A DNA stretch of 64,000 nucleotides from Candidatus Accumulibacter sp. ACC003 (GTDB taxonomy: Bacteria; Pseudomonadota; Gammaproteobacteria; Burkholderiales; Rhodocyclaceae). Below the pieces are notes generated by a model. That model was given only the letters and a program-made list of their open reading frames with translations, did not search any database and was not told the DNA's origin. How positions within the stretch are numbered: position 1 is the stretch's first letter; each line of letters starts with the position of its first letter. Made by a program: the position numbers and the translations under genes. Positions 18,601 to 27,062 of this stretch are shown here, piece by piece. The DNA lies in contig NZ_CAJQTX010000009.1 of NCBI RefSeq assembly GCF_907163085.1, positions 124,001 through 188,000 on the forward strand, given 5' to 3'.

Positions 18601-20946
18601 CCTGGCGCCACGGAGGCCATCAGCATTCCGGAGATGCAGGACGAACTCGACGAACAACTGCTGCCGCTGTTTCTCGAGGAGGCGCTCGATCTCACCCAGA
18701 ACATCGCGAAGCACTTGCGCACGTGGCGAAACAACCCGGCCGACACCGACGTGCTCCGTCAACTGGCGCGTTCGTTCCACACGCTCAAGGGTAGCGCGCG
18801 AATGGCCGGGGCGATGAACCTTGGCGAACTGACGCACGCCATCGAAACGCGCATGGCCGAAGCGCAGCAGGCAGAAAGTGCACCCCTGACGCTGATCGAC
18901 GATATCGACAACGCCTTTGACGTCATTGTCCAGATTGTCGAAAGACTGCAGCGCGGCGAATCGCCCGACGCGCCGGTCGAGGTAACCGACGCGACCGCCT
19001 CACAACTGGCCGCGGAGCACGCTGCAGATGCCGACGACCCGAACGCGGCCAGCGACCAGACGGCCACCACCGGGCAGTCGGAAGGACGCGAAGCAGAAAC
19101 CGATAGCGGCGAACAGCGGGCCTTGTTGCGGGTACGCGCCGACCTCATCGATCGGCTGGTCAACGAAGCCGGCGAACTGTCGATAGCGCGCTCCCGGATC
19201 GAAGGCGAAATGCGGGCGATCAAGGGGTCGCTGCTCGACCTGACCGAGAACGTGATCCGTCTGCGTCGGCAGTTGCGCGACATCGAACTCCAGGCCGAGT
19301 TGCAGATGCAGTCTCGCACGGCGCTCACCGATGAACGCCGTCAAGCCGAATTCGACCCGCTCGAGTTCGACCGCTTCACGCGCTTCCAGGAGCTGACGCG
19401 GATGATGGCCGAGTCGGTGAATGACGTCGCCACCGTGCAGCAGAATCTGCTGAAGAACCTCGACGACGCCAACGCGGCGATCCTCGCGCAGTCACGTCTG
19501 AACCGCGAAGTCCAGCAGGAGCTGATGTCGGTGCGCATGGTGCCGTTCGCCAGCATTGCCGACCGTCTGTATCGCATCGTTCGGCAAGCGGCCAAGGAGC
19601 TTGGCAAGCGGGCCAACCTGGAAATCAGCGGCGCCCAGCTGCAACTCGACAGAAGCGTTCTCGACAAGATGCTGGCGCCACTCGAGCACATCCTGCGCAA
19701 CTCGATCGCGCACGGTCTGGAAGACGCGCCCGCGCGGCGCGCCAAGGGCAAAGCCGAGATCGGCGAACTGTCACTGACGCTGACCCAGGAAGGCAACGAA
19801 ATCATCGTCTCGTTTGCCGACGACGGCGCCGGCCTCAACCTGCAGCGGCTGCGCGAACGCGGCCTGGCGGCGGGCTTGCTGACCATCGACGAGGCCGCCG
19901 ACGAAGCCAACGTCATCGAAATGATCTTTGCCCCGGGCATCTCGACCGCCAGCGGCGTCTCGCGCATCGCCGGCCGCGGTATCGGCATGGACGTCCTGAA
20001 GAGCGCGGTAAGCAGCCTGGGCGGTCGTATCGAAGTACTCTCCCGGCCTGATCAGGGGACCACCTTCCGCCTCTATCTGCCGCTGACACTGGCGGTGACC
20101 AAGGCCTTGCTGGTTCGCTCGGGAACGCGCGAGTACGCGATTCCAGCGGTAATGATCGAACAGGTACTGGACCTCAAGGAAAAAGCCCTGACGCGCATCC
20201 GTGAGGCCAATGCTGCGACGTGGACCGGCAACCACTATCCCTTCCATTACCTGCCGCATCTTCTCGGCGACGCGCAGGCGCTACCGGAAAAGCACCACCA
20301 GTACTGGGTCCTGCTGCTGCGCAGCGGCACTCGGCGCATCGCTCTGCAGGTCGATGAAGTGCTGGGAAATCAGGAAATCGTCGTCAAGAACGTCGGCCCA
20401 CAACTGGCCCGGGTGATCGGCGTTGCCGGCGCGACGGTGCTCGGCAATGGCCAGGTCCTGCTGATCCTCAATCCGCTGGCGCTTGGCAGTCGCGCGCGCA
20501 GCGGGCCGGTGATCGCGCCGGTACCAACGCTGCGCCAGGCGGCGGCCACCGACGTCGCGGCCAGCATCCTGCCGACGGTGATGATCGTCGACGACTCGCT
20601 GACCGTACGCAAGATCACCAGCCGCATGTTGGCGCGTGAGAGCTACCAGGTGATGACCGCCAAGGATGGCGTCGACGCGCTCGAACAACTGGTCGCAATA
20701 ATCCCCGACGTGTTGCTGGTCGACATCGAGATGCCGCGCATGGACGGCTTCGAATTCACCCGCAATGTGCGCGCCGACGAGCGCCTGGGCAAGGTTCCGA
20801 TCATCATGATTACCTCGCGCACGGCTGACAAACACCGTCAATACGCACTCGAACTCGGCGTCAATGACTACCTCGGCAAGCCCTATCAGGAAGACGAACT
20901 GCTGCGCCTGGTGAAGCAACACATCAGGGAGCAGCGGGGCGCTTGA
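15631..20946 (+). CDS. chpA: Hybrid CheA-type histidine kinase/response regulator of the Chp (type IV pilus) system
   Basis: 1771 residues. Hpt modules with canonical or near-canonical motifs: His55 (HQVQG, degenerate), His724 (HTLKGSGRMVG), His874 (HTLAGIAG) and His1050 (HTLKGSARMAG); the region 200-680 holds degenerate helical Hpt-like repeats without a clear histidine. Then CheA dimerisation (ALLRVRADLIDRLVNEAGEL), HATPase (LEHILRNSIAHGLED, DDGAGL, GRGIGMDV), a CheW-like domain and a receiver with Asp1698 (LVDIEMPRMDGFEF). Shorter than the 2472-residue Pseudomonas ChpA. Its 3' end overlaps the convergent photolyase gene by 23 bases. Phosphorylates PilG/PilH to steer pilus extension and retraction. 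Confidence 0.94.
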   Translation: MNAPTNFDIGPLTWVKSEIDLALERADKALQEFIANAGDESEDRTQVRFCRTHLHQVQGALTIVGLDGVTQFTEALEALLEAVEQQQLAARPALIELARNAMAALRHYLDDLLGGQPNQPLRLLPLYRELQTARGHERVAATDLFFPNLQVQPPRRPGGTPKISGNEFQGRLRQQRAHFQRGLLSWLRAPQDGAGLPEMLTAVRHIEALQDLASARSFWWVATAFLSALAEKTLPADTDARQLCTRIDLQIRRLLEGSNNVAERLMRDALYLVASADSDHRAVRVVKHAYELASLIPDTSPEAPVAVEAVRRRLREAIAATEESWNKFCAGTAQALPGFATNAGTLSAVVDDLGHADYQRLARAISEVASFLTNTPSRHSEALAMETATAILLAQSAQGNIQYLDSSFTHQVDVMVGRIHACVAGTPLPPESELPSLDEMSRQVHEKLLISQVAREIQNNLTQIEQVLDGFFRDADKRADLDGLEIPMRQVVGALTMMRHDAAVTLLRQCATDIKSFASPEYVPHEADFERLAEQLSLVGFFVDALQHGATDFAAFVNNMQSSTARMSVAKPAAASVEKELEERKLEASALLATFRAQADDAGLRQEVQHSLSALQKDADLVGDKALGEQSKRLLSALSEGDDVARQIDQTLAILKPQAPETPQPSAATIQLSQATTEEVDAEILEIFLAEAAEVLASMEQNFQLLKGQPHDVELLTTLRRSVHTLKGSGRMVGLKDLGEAAWAVEQLLNLWLRQEHQVTAAVLDVLEQACAIFAVWVEHLKTGDGLAPDATSMIALADSLRLGSEGAAEPIASTDDKSAAEPEARARLSIAPDLAEIFNVEADGHLATLRSELLVLEEEPATPTAHDMYRAAHTLAGIAGTVGIEAVNRLGVALERALMRRNHCAHPDQPEALALIRQSITALAEMLTDITDGYQPEARPTLVDALEPLYPEQFVEQQAELAAADEEQETAADEQLPAAVAAPEAAAVPPGATEAISIPEMQDELDEQLLPLFLEEALDLTQNIAKHLRTWRNNPADTDVLRQLARSFHTLKGSARMAGAMNLGELTHAIETRMAEAQQAESAPLTLIDDIDNAFDVIVQIVERLQRGESPDAPVEVTDATASQLAAEHAADADDPNAASDQTATTGQSEGREAETDSGEQRALLRVRADLIDRLVNEAGELSIARSRIEGEMRAIKGSLLDLTENVIRLRRQLRDIELQAELQMQSRTALTDERRQAEFDPLEFDRFTRFQELTRMMAESVNDVATVQQNLLKNLDDANAAILAQSRLNREVQQELMSVRMVPFASIADRLYRIVRQAAKELGKRANLEISGAQLQLDRSVLDKMLAPLEHILRNSIAHGLEDAPARRAKGKAEIGELSLTLTQEGNEIIVSFADDGAGLNLQRLRERGLAAGLLTIDEAADEANVIEMIFAPGISTASGVSRIAGRGIGMDVLKSAVSSLGGRIEVLSRPDQGTTFRLYLPLTLAVTKALLVRSGTREYAIPAVMIEQVLDLKEKALTRIREANAATWTGNHYPFHYLPHLLGDAQALPEKHHQYWVLLLRSGTRRIALQVDEVLGNQEIVVKNVGPQLARVIGVAGATVLGNGQVLLILNPLALGSRARSGPVIAPVPTLRQAAATDVAASILPTVMIVDDSLTVRKITSRMLARESYQVMTAKDGVDALEQLVAIIPDVLLVDIEMPRMDGFEFTRNVRADERLGKVPIIMITSRTADKHRQYALELGVNDYLGKPYQEDELLRLVKQHIREQRGA

Positions 20947-22381
20947 CAACCGCGTAGCGTTGCAGCGTTCGCTGCCGCGCCTGCTGATGATCGACCAGCG
21001 GCGCGGGCGTATCACGCCCGACGACGACGCCGCAAGCGAGCTGCTCCGGCAGGCTCATTCGCCACGGCTGATGGACGAAGCGAGCGGGCAGCGCGGCCAG
21101 TTCGGGCAGGTAGCGATGAATGAACTTGCCGGCGGGGTCGAAGCGCTCCGACTGCGTCACCGGGTTGAAGATGCGAAAATAGGGTTGCGCGTCGCAGCCA
21201 CTCGACGCCGCCCATTGCCAACCGCCGTTGTTCGCCGACAAATCGAAATCGTTGAGCTGACGCGCGAAGTAGGCCTCGCCACGCCGCCAGTCGACACCCA
21301 GATCCTTGCACAGAAACGAGGCAACCAGCATCCGCAGGCGGTTATGCATGTAGCCCGTCGTGTTGAGCTGCCGCATCGCCGCATCGACCAGCGGATAGCC
21401 GGTGCGCCCCGCGCACCAGGCCGCGAAAGCCGCGTCCGCCGCCGGCCCCTGCTCCCAGACAATGGCGTCGTACGCCGGCTTGAAGGCGCGCTCGGCAACG
21501 TGCGGAAAGCGATCGAGGATCATGAAGTAGAAATCGCGCCAGACCAGCTCGGCAAGCCAGGTCGCCGCCCCTTGAGCGCTCGCGTCGCTGCGCAAAGCAC
21601 CCGCGGCAATCGCTTTGGCCAGCAGGTCGCGAATCGAGACGGTCCCGAAACGCAGGTGCACCGACAAATACGAGACGCCCTTGAGCGCCGGAAAATCACG
21701 CCGATCGTGATAGCCCGCGATGCGTCCGATGAAGTCATCGACAAGTTGCTGCCCACCCGACATTCCCGGCACGATGCCGAGCGCTGGCAGGTCGGTCGCG
21801 GCAAAGCCGATTTCCGCCAGCTGCGGAACAGCGCTGGCCGTCGGCACGCTAGCCAGAATCCCGGCGCGCCCCTGGTAGGGCTGCCATTCATCGTCGCTCA
21901 GTCGCTTGAGCCAGGCATTCTTGTATGGCGTGAAGACGGTGTACGCCTTGCCGGCCTGAGTCAGCACTTCGTCACCGTCAAGAATCGCCTGGTCCTTGAA
22001 CGACTCGAAGGCGATTCCCTCTGCCGCCAGTGCGGCGCTGACCGCGGCGTCGCGCCGCTTGGCTTGCGGCTCGTAGTCACGATTGACAAACACCGCGGCG
22101 ACAGCAAGCTCTTTCGCCAATCGCGGGATCTCGCTGGCAGCCCGGCCGTGACGCACCAGCACGGCGCCGCCACGACGGCGCAGGGCACCGTCGAGCTCGA
22201 GCAGCGACGCTCGGATGAAGTCCACTCGACGATCAGCGCGCGTCGCCAGGGCATCGAGAATTTCGCGGTCGAAGACGAAAGTGCAATAAACGCGTCGCCC
22301 TCGTCGCTGCGCTTCGCCAAGCGCAGCGTGATCAAAGTCACGCAGATCGCGGCGAAACCAGACCAGAATCGAATCAAACAT
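20924..22381 (-). CDS. phr: Deoxyribodipyrimidine photo-lyase
   Basis: 485 residues, normal for class I CPD photolyases. N-terminal antenna-binding domain (VWFRRDLRDFDHAAL), a linker, and the FAD domain with LRFGTVSIRDL, WLAELVWRDFYFMIL, GYPLVDAAMRQL, MHNRLRMLVASFLCKDLGVDWR and NNGGWQWAASSGCDAQPYFRIFNP. Repairs cyclobutane pyrimidine dimers with blue light. The C-terminal 23 bases overlap chpA on the opposite strand. Divergent from algH with a 44-base gap. Confidence 0.95.
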   Translation of the reverse strand: MFDSILVWFRRDLRDFDHAALGEAQRRGRRVYCTFVFDREILDALATRADRRVDFIRASLLELDGALRRRGGAVLVRHGRAASEIPRLAKELAVAAVFVNRDYEPQAKRRDAAVSAALAAEGIAFESFKDQAILDGDEVLTQAGKAYTVFTPYKNAWLKRLSDDEWQPYQGRAGILASVPTASAVPQLAEIGFAATDLPALGIVPGMSGGQQLVDDFIGRIAGYHDRRDFPALKGVSYLSVHLRFGTVSIRDLLAKAIAAGALRSDASAQGAATWLAELVWRDFYFMILDRFPHVAERAFKPAYDAIVWEQGPAADAAFAAWCAGRTGYPLVDAAMRQLNTTGYMHNRLRMLVASFLCKDLGVDWRRGEAYFARQLNDFDLSANNGGWQWAASSGCDAQPYFRIFNPVTQSERFDPAGKFIHRYLPELAALPARFVHQPWRMSLPEQLACGVVVGRDTPAPLVDHQQARQRTLQRYAVVKRPAAP

Positions 22382-22390
22382 GGATTAGTT

Positions 22391-22419
22391 TTGTGTCCTT
22401 CGCTAGCGCCGTTTAAAAT
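22391..22419 (+). promoter_or_regulatory. Candidate promoter of algH giving a leaderless or very short leader mRNA
   Basis: TTGTGT (22391-22396), 17-base spacer, TAAAAT (22414-22419). The predicted start of transcription, about seven bases after the -10, coincides with the ATG at 22426. Only a weak purine stretch precedes the ATG. Confidence 0.4.
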
Positions 22420-22425
22420 GAGACC

Positions 22426-22986
22426 ATGCACAGCATCAATCTGACCGATCATTTTCTCATTGCCATGCCGGCCATGGCCGATCCGTATTTCGCCAGGACC
22501 CTGGTCTACATCGCCGAACACAATGAGCGCGGTGCCTTGGGCGTGATCGTCAATCGGCCGATCGACATGAGCCTGGGGACCCTGCTCGACAAGATCGAAG
22601 TGCCGCTCGAGGCCGAAGGCCTGGCCAAGCTGCCCATCCTTTTCGGTGGACCGGTGCAGACCGACCGTGGCTTCGTCCTGCACCGACCCGTCGGCCAATG
22701 GCAGTCTACACTGGTGGTCAACAAGCACGTCGGCCTGACCAGTTCGCGCGACATCCTGCAGGCGCTGGCGCACACGGGGCAGCCGCAGGATGTGATGGTG
22801 ACGCTGGGCTACTCGGGCTGGTCTGCCGGCCAGCTCGAACACGAACTGGCACAGAATGCCTGGTTGACCGTCGCCGCCGAACTGGCAATTCTTTTCGAGC
22901 TGCCCTACGAAGAGCGACTGGCGTCGGCACTGGAACTGCTTGGCGTCAGCCTTACCAATCTCGCCGACCAGGTCGGCCATGCTTGA
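22426..22986 (+). CDS. algH: YqgE/AlgH family protein
   Basis: 186 residues, the whole UPF0301 fold: [53 protein letters not shown] and [21 protein letters not shown]. Named after a regulator linked to alginate in Pseudomonas; biochemical role unknown. The next gene ruvX starts inside its last codons (8-base overlap), the usual yqgE-yqgF pairing. Confidence 0.94.
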   Translation: MHSINLTDHFLIAMPAMADPYFARTLVYIAEHNERGALGVIVNRPIDMSLGTLLDKIEVPLEAEGLAKLPILFGGPVQTDRGFVLHRPVGQWQSTLVVNKHVGLTSSRDILQALAHTGQPQDVMVTLGYSGWSAGQLEHELAQNAWLTVAAELAILFELPYEERLASALELLGVSLTNLADQVGHA

Positions 22987-23443
22987 GCCGGCGGGCGGTC
23001 AGACCGGCGCGGTACTCGCTTTCGACTTTGGAGAAAAGCGCATCGGTGTCGCCGTTGGCGAATGGCAGTTGCGGCAGGCACACGCCTTGACGACCATCCA
23101 TGGCGAAGAAAATGCCACGCGCTTCGCCGCCATCACGGCCCTGATGCAGGAATGGCAGGTAGCCATGCTGGTCGTCGGCAGGCCGCTGTCGCTCGACGGC
23201 GCAACCAACGCCATGACCGCACGCTGCGAGCGCTTCGCCAGGCAGCTGCGCGGCCGCTTCGGACTCAACGTTGATTATGCCGACGAACGACTGTCGTCAA
23301 TCGAGGCGCAGGAACGACTGCGCGCCTCGGGACACAACTCCCGCAGTGCCAAAAAACATCTCGACGCGGTCGCTGCGCAGTTGATCCTGCAGGATTATTT
23401 TGACAGCCAGCCGCTGCCCAAGCAGCTTGCCACCCTTCTTTGA
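22979..23443 (+). CDS. ruvX: Putative Holliday junction resolvase / pre-16S rRNA nuclease YqgF
   Basis: 154 residues, RNase H-like fold: [15 protein letters not shown] with the catalytic Asp near the N-terminus, [21 protein letters not shown] and [13 protein letters not shown]. In E. coli the family matures the 5' end of 16S rRNA; a resolvase role was suggested earlier. The ATG at 22979 overlaps algH; the frame is open upstream but the conserved domain starts here. Confidence 0.94.
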   Translation: MLEPAGGQTGAVLAFDFGEKRIGVAVGEWQLRQAHALTTIHGEENATRFAAITALMQEWQVAMLVVGRPLSLDGATNAMTARCERFARQLRGRFGLNVDYADERLSSIEAQERLRASGHNSRSAKKHLDAVAAQLILQDYFDSQPLPKQLATLL

Positions 23444-23450
23444 AGAACCG

Positions 23451-23972
23451 ATGACCGCCCACGCGATGCCTGCCATTGAACTTCCCGACGCCGACGCCCA
23501 ATGTCGCGAACTCGCTACCCTGATCCGGCCTCGGCTGCGCCCCGACACGGTCCTGGTCGGCATTCACAGCGGTGGCGTCTGGGTCGCCCGGCGCCTGCGT
23601 GAGCTCCTGCAGCTGCAGACCGAAATCGGCCTCATCGACGTCTCCTTCTATCGCGACGATTACGGCGAAAAAGGCCTGCATCCAAGAGTCAAGCCAACAT
23701 CGATCCCGTTCGACGTCGAAGGCCGGCCGCTGATTCTGGTCGACGACGTGCTGTATACCGGGCGGACCACGCGCGCGGCAATCAACGAACTCTTCGACTA
23801 CGGTCGACCGGCGAGCATCCAGCTCGCCGTTCTCGCCGATCGTGGGCAGCGCCAGCTACCCATTTGCGCCGACTTCTCTACCTGGCGCGTCGACCTCGCG
23901 CCAACGCAGGAGCTGGAGCTCTCGGCGGACGCCAATGGCCACCTGCAGTGGAGTCTCGCCGAGCATGCATAA
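23451..23972 (+). CDS. pyrR: Bifunctional pyr operon regulator / uracil phosphoribosyltransferase PyrR
   Basis: 173 residues, type I phosphoribosyltransferase with the PRPP loop [18 protein letters not shown] and [25 protein letters not shown]. Heads pyrR-pyrB-pyrC'. In Gram-positives PyrR controls attenuation by RNA binding; in betaproteobacteria such a role is not established, so UPRT activity is the safer call. The ATG at 23451 follows ruvX by 7 bases; pyrB starts within its last codons. Confidence 0.92.
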   Translation: MTAHAMPAIELPDADAQCRELATLIRPRLRPDTVLVGIHSGGVWVARRLRELLQLQTEIGLIDVSFYRDDYGEKGLHPRVKPTSIPFDVEGRPLILVDDVLYTGRTTRAAINELFDYGRPASIQLAVLADRGQRQLPICADFSTWRVDLAPTQELELSADANGHLQWSLAEHA

Positions 23973-24924
23973 CCCACAACTCAATGCCCACGGCGAGTTG
24001 ACGCACCTGCTGTCGATCGAAGGCCTGCCGCGTGCGGTGCTGACGCACATTCTCGATACGGCGTCGAGCTTCATCGAGGTATCCGACCGCGACGTCAAGA
24101 AAGTGCCCTTGCTGCGCGGCAAGAGCGTATTCAACGTTTTCTTCGAAAATTCGACGCGTACCCGGACAACTTTCGAAATTGCCGCCAAGCGCCTGTCGGC
24201 GGACGTGATCAACCTTGACGTCACGCGTTCATCGACGGCCAAGGGTGAAACCCTGCTCGACACGGTCGATAACCTGATCGCCATGCACGCCGACATGTTC
24301 GTCGTCCGGCACGCGGCCAGTGGTGCGCCGCACCTGATCGCCGACCATCTGCGCCGCCTCGGGCGCAGCGACGTCCATGTCGTCAATGCCGGCGATGGAC
24401 GGCACGCGCACCCGACGCAGGGGCTGCTCGATATGTACACCATCCGGCACTACAAGAAGGATTTTGCCAATCTGGTGGTCGCCGTCGTCGGCGACATCCT
24501 GCACTCGCGCGTCGCGCGCTCGGACATCAACGCGCTGACCACGCTCGGTGCCGCCGAGGTGCGCGCCGTCGGCCCGCAAACGCTGCTGCCGACGGCCATC
24601 GAGAAGATGGGCGTGCGCGTCTGCCACGACCTGCGCGAAGGACTGCGCGACTGCGACGTGGTGATCATGCTCCGTCTGCAGAACGAACGCATGAACGGCG
24701 CCCTGCTGCCGTCAGCACGCGAGTACTTCGGCAGTTACGGACTGACGCCGGCGATGCTGGCGCTGGCCAAACCGGACGCCATCGTGATGCACCCCGGACC
24801 GATGAATCGTGGCGTCGAAATCGACTCCGACGTCGCCGATGGGCGACAAGCGGTAATCCTGTCGCAGGTAACCTTCGGAATCGCCGTGCGCATGGCGGTG
24901 ATGAGCATCGTGGCCGGGAACTGA
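23965..24924 (+). CDS. pyrB: Aspartate carbamoyltransferase catalytic chain
   Basis: 319 residues. Carbamoyl phosphate plus aspartate to carbamoyl aspartate, the second step of UMP synthesis. [19 protein letters not shown] (carbamoyl-phosphate loop), [40 protein letters not shown] and [12 protein letters not shown] are all intact. Overlaps pyrR by 8 bases and is followed 4 bases later by the pyrC-like gene. No regulatory pyrI gene follows; the adjacent pseudo-dihydroorotase suggests a Pseudomonas-type ATCase-pDHO complex. Confidence 0.96.
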   Translation: MHNPQLNAHGELTHLLSIEGLPRAVLTHILDTASSFIEVSDRDVKKVPLLRGKSVFNVFFENSTRTRTTFEIAAKRLSADVINLDVTRSSTAKGETLLDTVDNLIAMHADMFVVRHAASGAPHLIADHLRRLGRSDVHVVNAGDGRHAHPTQGLLDMYTIRHYKKDFANLVVAVVGDILHSRVARSDINALTTLGAAEVRAVGPQTLLPTAIEKMGVRVCHDLREGLRDCDVVIMLRLQNERMNGALLPSAREYFGSYGLTPAMLALAKPDAIVMHPGPMNRGVEIDSDVADGRQAVILSQVTFGIAVRMAVMSIVAGN

Positions 24925-24927
24925 GCA

Positions 24928-26181
24928 ATGAACACGCAAAACCTCCAGATCCAGAATGCGCGCTTGATCGACCCGGCCAGCGGCCTTGACGCGCGCCTCG
25001 ACGTGTTCATCGCCGACGGCCGTATCGCCGCGATCGGCCAGCCGCCGGCAGGCTTCTCGGCCGAACGCTGCATCGACGCCACGGGGCTGATCGTCTGCCC
25101 CGGCCTGGTCGACTTGTCCACCCGACTGGGCAGCATCGAACCCGAACTCGCCGCAGCGGTGGCTGGCGGTGTCACTTCGCTGGCTTGTCCGCCGGACACC
25201 AAGCCACCACTCGACGAGCCGGGGCTGGTCGAGCGCCTGGTCCGGCGCAGCGAAACGCTTGGCCTGGCACGCGTCTACCCGATCGGCGCGCTGACGCACG
25301 AACTGGCGGGCCAGCGACTGGCCGAGATGAATAGCCTGGCGCGTGCCGGCTGTATCGCCTTCTCGCAGGCCAACCAGCCGATCGATACGCTGTTGTTGCT
25401 GCGCGCCATGCAGTACGCCGCCACTTTCGGCTTCGCAGTGCGTTTGCGGCCGCAGGATCAGTTCCTCGCCCGTGGCGGCGTCGCCCACGATGGCGAGGTC
25501 GCCACCAGGCTGGGTTTGGCGGGCGTGCCGGTATCGGCCGAGACCGTCGCCACGGCGACGGCGCTGCTGCTGGCGTCCGAGACCGGCGTCCGCCTGCATC
25601 TGTCCCGCCTGTCGTCGGCCGCCGGTGTCGCCCTGGTCCGCCAGGCCAGACTGTCCGGCATGCAGGTCAGCTGCGACGTGGCCATCCATCACCTGCATCT
25701 TTCGGAAGTAGACATTGGCTACTTCGACAGCAACGCCCGCTTCGATCCGCCGCTGCGCGCCGCCAGCGACCGCGACGCGTTGCGTGCCGCCGTTCAGGAA
25801 GGCTTGGCGGCGCTCTGTTCGGACCATACCCCGGTCGATGCCGATGGCAAGCAGCTGCCTTTTGCCGAAGCCCTGCCAGGCGCCACCGGGCTGGAACTCC
25901 TGCTGCCTTTGACGCTCCTCTGGGCCGCCCAGGCGAAGCTGCCACTGCTTGAGGCGCTGGCCCGCATCACCTGTGATCCAGCGGCGATTCTCGGCATCGA
26001 TGCCGGCTCGCTGAGCATCGGCAGTCCGGCCGACGTCTGCGTCTTTGACCCCGCGGAGCCCTGGCGGGTCACCGCCGAGTCCTTGCGCAGCCAGGGCAAG
26101 AACACCCCCTGGCTGGGTTACGAAGTAAGCGGCAGGGTACGCATGACGCTGGTCGGCGGACAAATCGTTTTCGAGGCCTGA
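24928..26181 (+). CDS. pyrX: Dihydroorotase-like protein PyrC' (pseudo-dihydroorotase)
   Basis: 417 residues, full-length amidohydrolase fold. In active dihydroorotases the first metal site reads DLHVHLREPG; here it reads DLSTRLGS, so both histidines (positions 64 and 66) are Ser and Arg. The later HAED-like segment is also replaced (RLRPQDQFLARG), while SDHTPVDADGK is kept. This is the pattern of the inactive pyrC' (pyrX) of Pseudomonas, a structural subunit needed to assemble active dodecameric aspartate carbamoyltransferase with PyrB. A functional dihydroorotase must be encoded elsewhere. Starts 3 bases after pyrB. Confidence 0.85.
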   Translation: MNTQNLQIQNARLIDPASGLDARLDVFIADGRIAAIGQPPAGFSAERCIDATGLIVCPGLVDLSTRLGSIEPELAAAVAGGVTSLACPPDTKPPLDEPGLVERLVRRSETLGLARVYPIGALTHELAGQRLAEMNSLARAGCIAFSQANQPIDTLLLLRAMQYAATFGFAVRLRPQDQFLARGGVAHDGEVATRLGLAGVPVSAETVATATALLLASETGVRLHLSRLSSAAGVALVRQARLSGMQVSCDVAIHHLHLSEVDIGYFDSNARFDPPLRAASDRDALRAAVQEGLAALCSDHTPVDADGKQLPFAEALPGATGLELLLPLTLLWAAQAKLPLLEALARITCDPAAILGIDAGSLSIGSPADVCVFDPAEPWRVTAESLRSQGKNTPWLGYEVSGRVRMTLVGGQIVFEA

Positions 26182-26228
26182 CAGCGGCGACATCTATGGT
26201 CTGGCCGGCAGCTGGCCAAGGCGCTTGC

Positions 26229-26519
26229 TCACTCGCCGAGCAAGCGCCGAATCGCTTCTGCAGATGCGCCGCTGACCGTCAGCCGCTTGCGCCGTGACTT
26301 CTGGCCACTCGTCAACTCGACGGCCGCTCTCCCCAGACCCAAGCGCTGCGCGACAAATTCGATCAAGGCCGCATTGGCCCGCCCATCGATTGCCGGCGCC
26401 GCCAGGCGTATCTTGAGCGCGTCACCGTACAGGCCGGCCGTTTCGCTTTTCTTCGCTCCGGGCTGGACATGGACCGCCAGCGTGATCGAAGAGCCCGCTT
26501 CGTGCAGCCAGTCGGCCAC
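26229..26519 (-). CDS. yggU: DUF167 / YggU family protein
   Basis: 96 residues with LAVHVQPGAKKSETAG, LKIRLAAPAIDGRANAALIEFVA and LTSGQKSRRKRLTV, which cover the family. Function unknown. The start is GTG, 4 bases after the yggT stop, so it is the last gene of yggS-proC-yggT-yggU. Confidence 0.9.
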   Translation of the reverse strand: MADWLHEAGSSITLAVHVQPGAKKSETAGLYGDALKIRLAAPAIDGRANAALIEFVAQRLGLGRAAVELTSGQKSRRKRLTVSGASAEAIRRLLGE

Positions 26520-26522
26520 GAC

Positions 26523-27062
26523 TCACAGGAACATCAAGAGCAATTGCGCGAGAACAATGGCGATCAGCGGCGCGAGGTCGATGGCGCCGACCATCGGTAC
26601 CACACGCTGGATCGGCCGCAGGAAAGGTCTGGTCAGCTGCGCAACGGGCTGGCTCAAGGGCGAATACGGACTGACCCACGACAGGACGGCCTGCAGCAGC
26701 AGCGCACCAATCAACAGGTAGATGCTGAAGCGCAGGGTGGCCAGCACGGCGAACCACAGAAGCAAGGGCAGCAAACTCCCGGGCGACCCGCCTTCGACGC
26801 CTTCTTGCACTGAAGCAAGGGCGACGGTAAAGATGAGCTGCAGCAGATACGCGGGCAAGAGGCTCGCCAGATCCAGGCCAAACAGGCCCGGCAACAGCTT
26901 GCGCAAGGGTTTGACCAGCCAGTTGGTGAGGTCGACCACGAAGGTGCCGACCTGATTGTTGAACGAAACGCGAAATGCCTGCATGTAAAAGCGCAGCAGC
27001 AAAGCGAAGGTCAGGAAACCGGTCAGCGCCTGCAAGAGAAACAAGCCCGCCTGGCCGGCCAT
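26523..27062 (-). CDS. yggT: YggT family membrane protein
   Basis: 179 residues with two YggT repeats, each a pair of hydrophobic helices around LxxxVxPxxPxR-like segments: FVVDLTNWLVKPLRKLLP and SWVSPYSPLSQPVAQLTRPFLRPIQRVVP. An inner-membrane protein linked in other bacteria to osmotic tolerance or cell division. The ATG overlaps the proC stop (TGATG); GGAAGG lies seven bases upstream inside proC. Confidence 0.9.
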   Translation of the reverse strand: MAGQAGLFLLQALTGFLTFALLLRFYMQAFRVSFNNQVGTFVVDLTNWLVKPLRKLLPGLFGLDLASLLPAYLLQLIFTVALASVQEGVEGGSPGSLLPLLLWFAVLATLRFSIYLLIGALLLQAVLSWVSPYSPLSQPVAQLTRPFLRPIQRVVPMVGAIDLAPLIAIVLAQLLLMFL

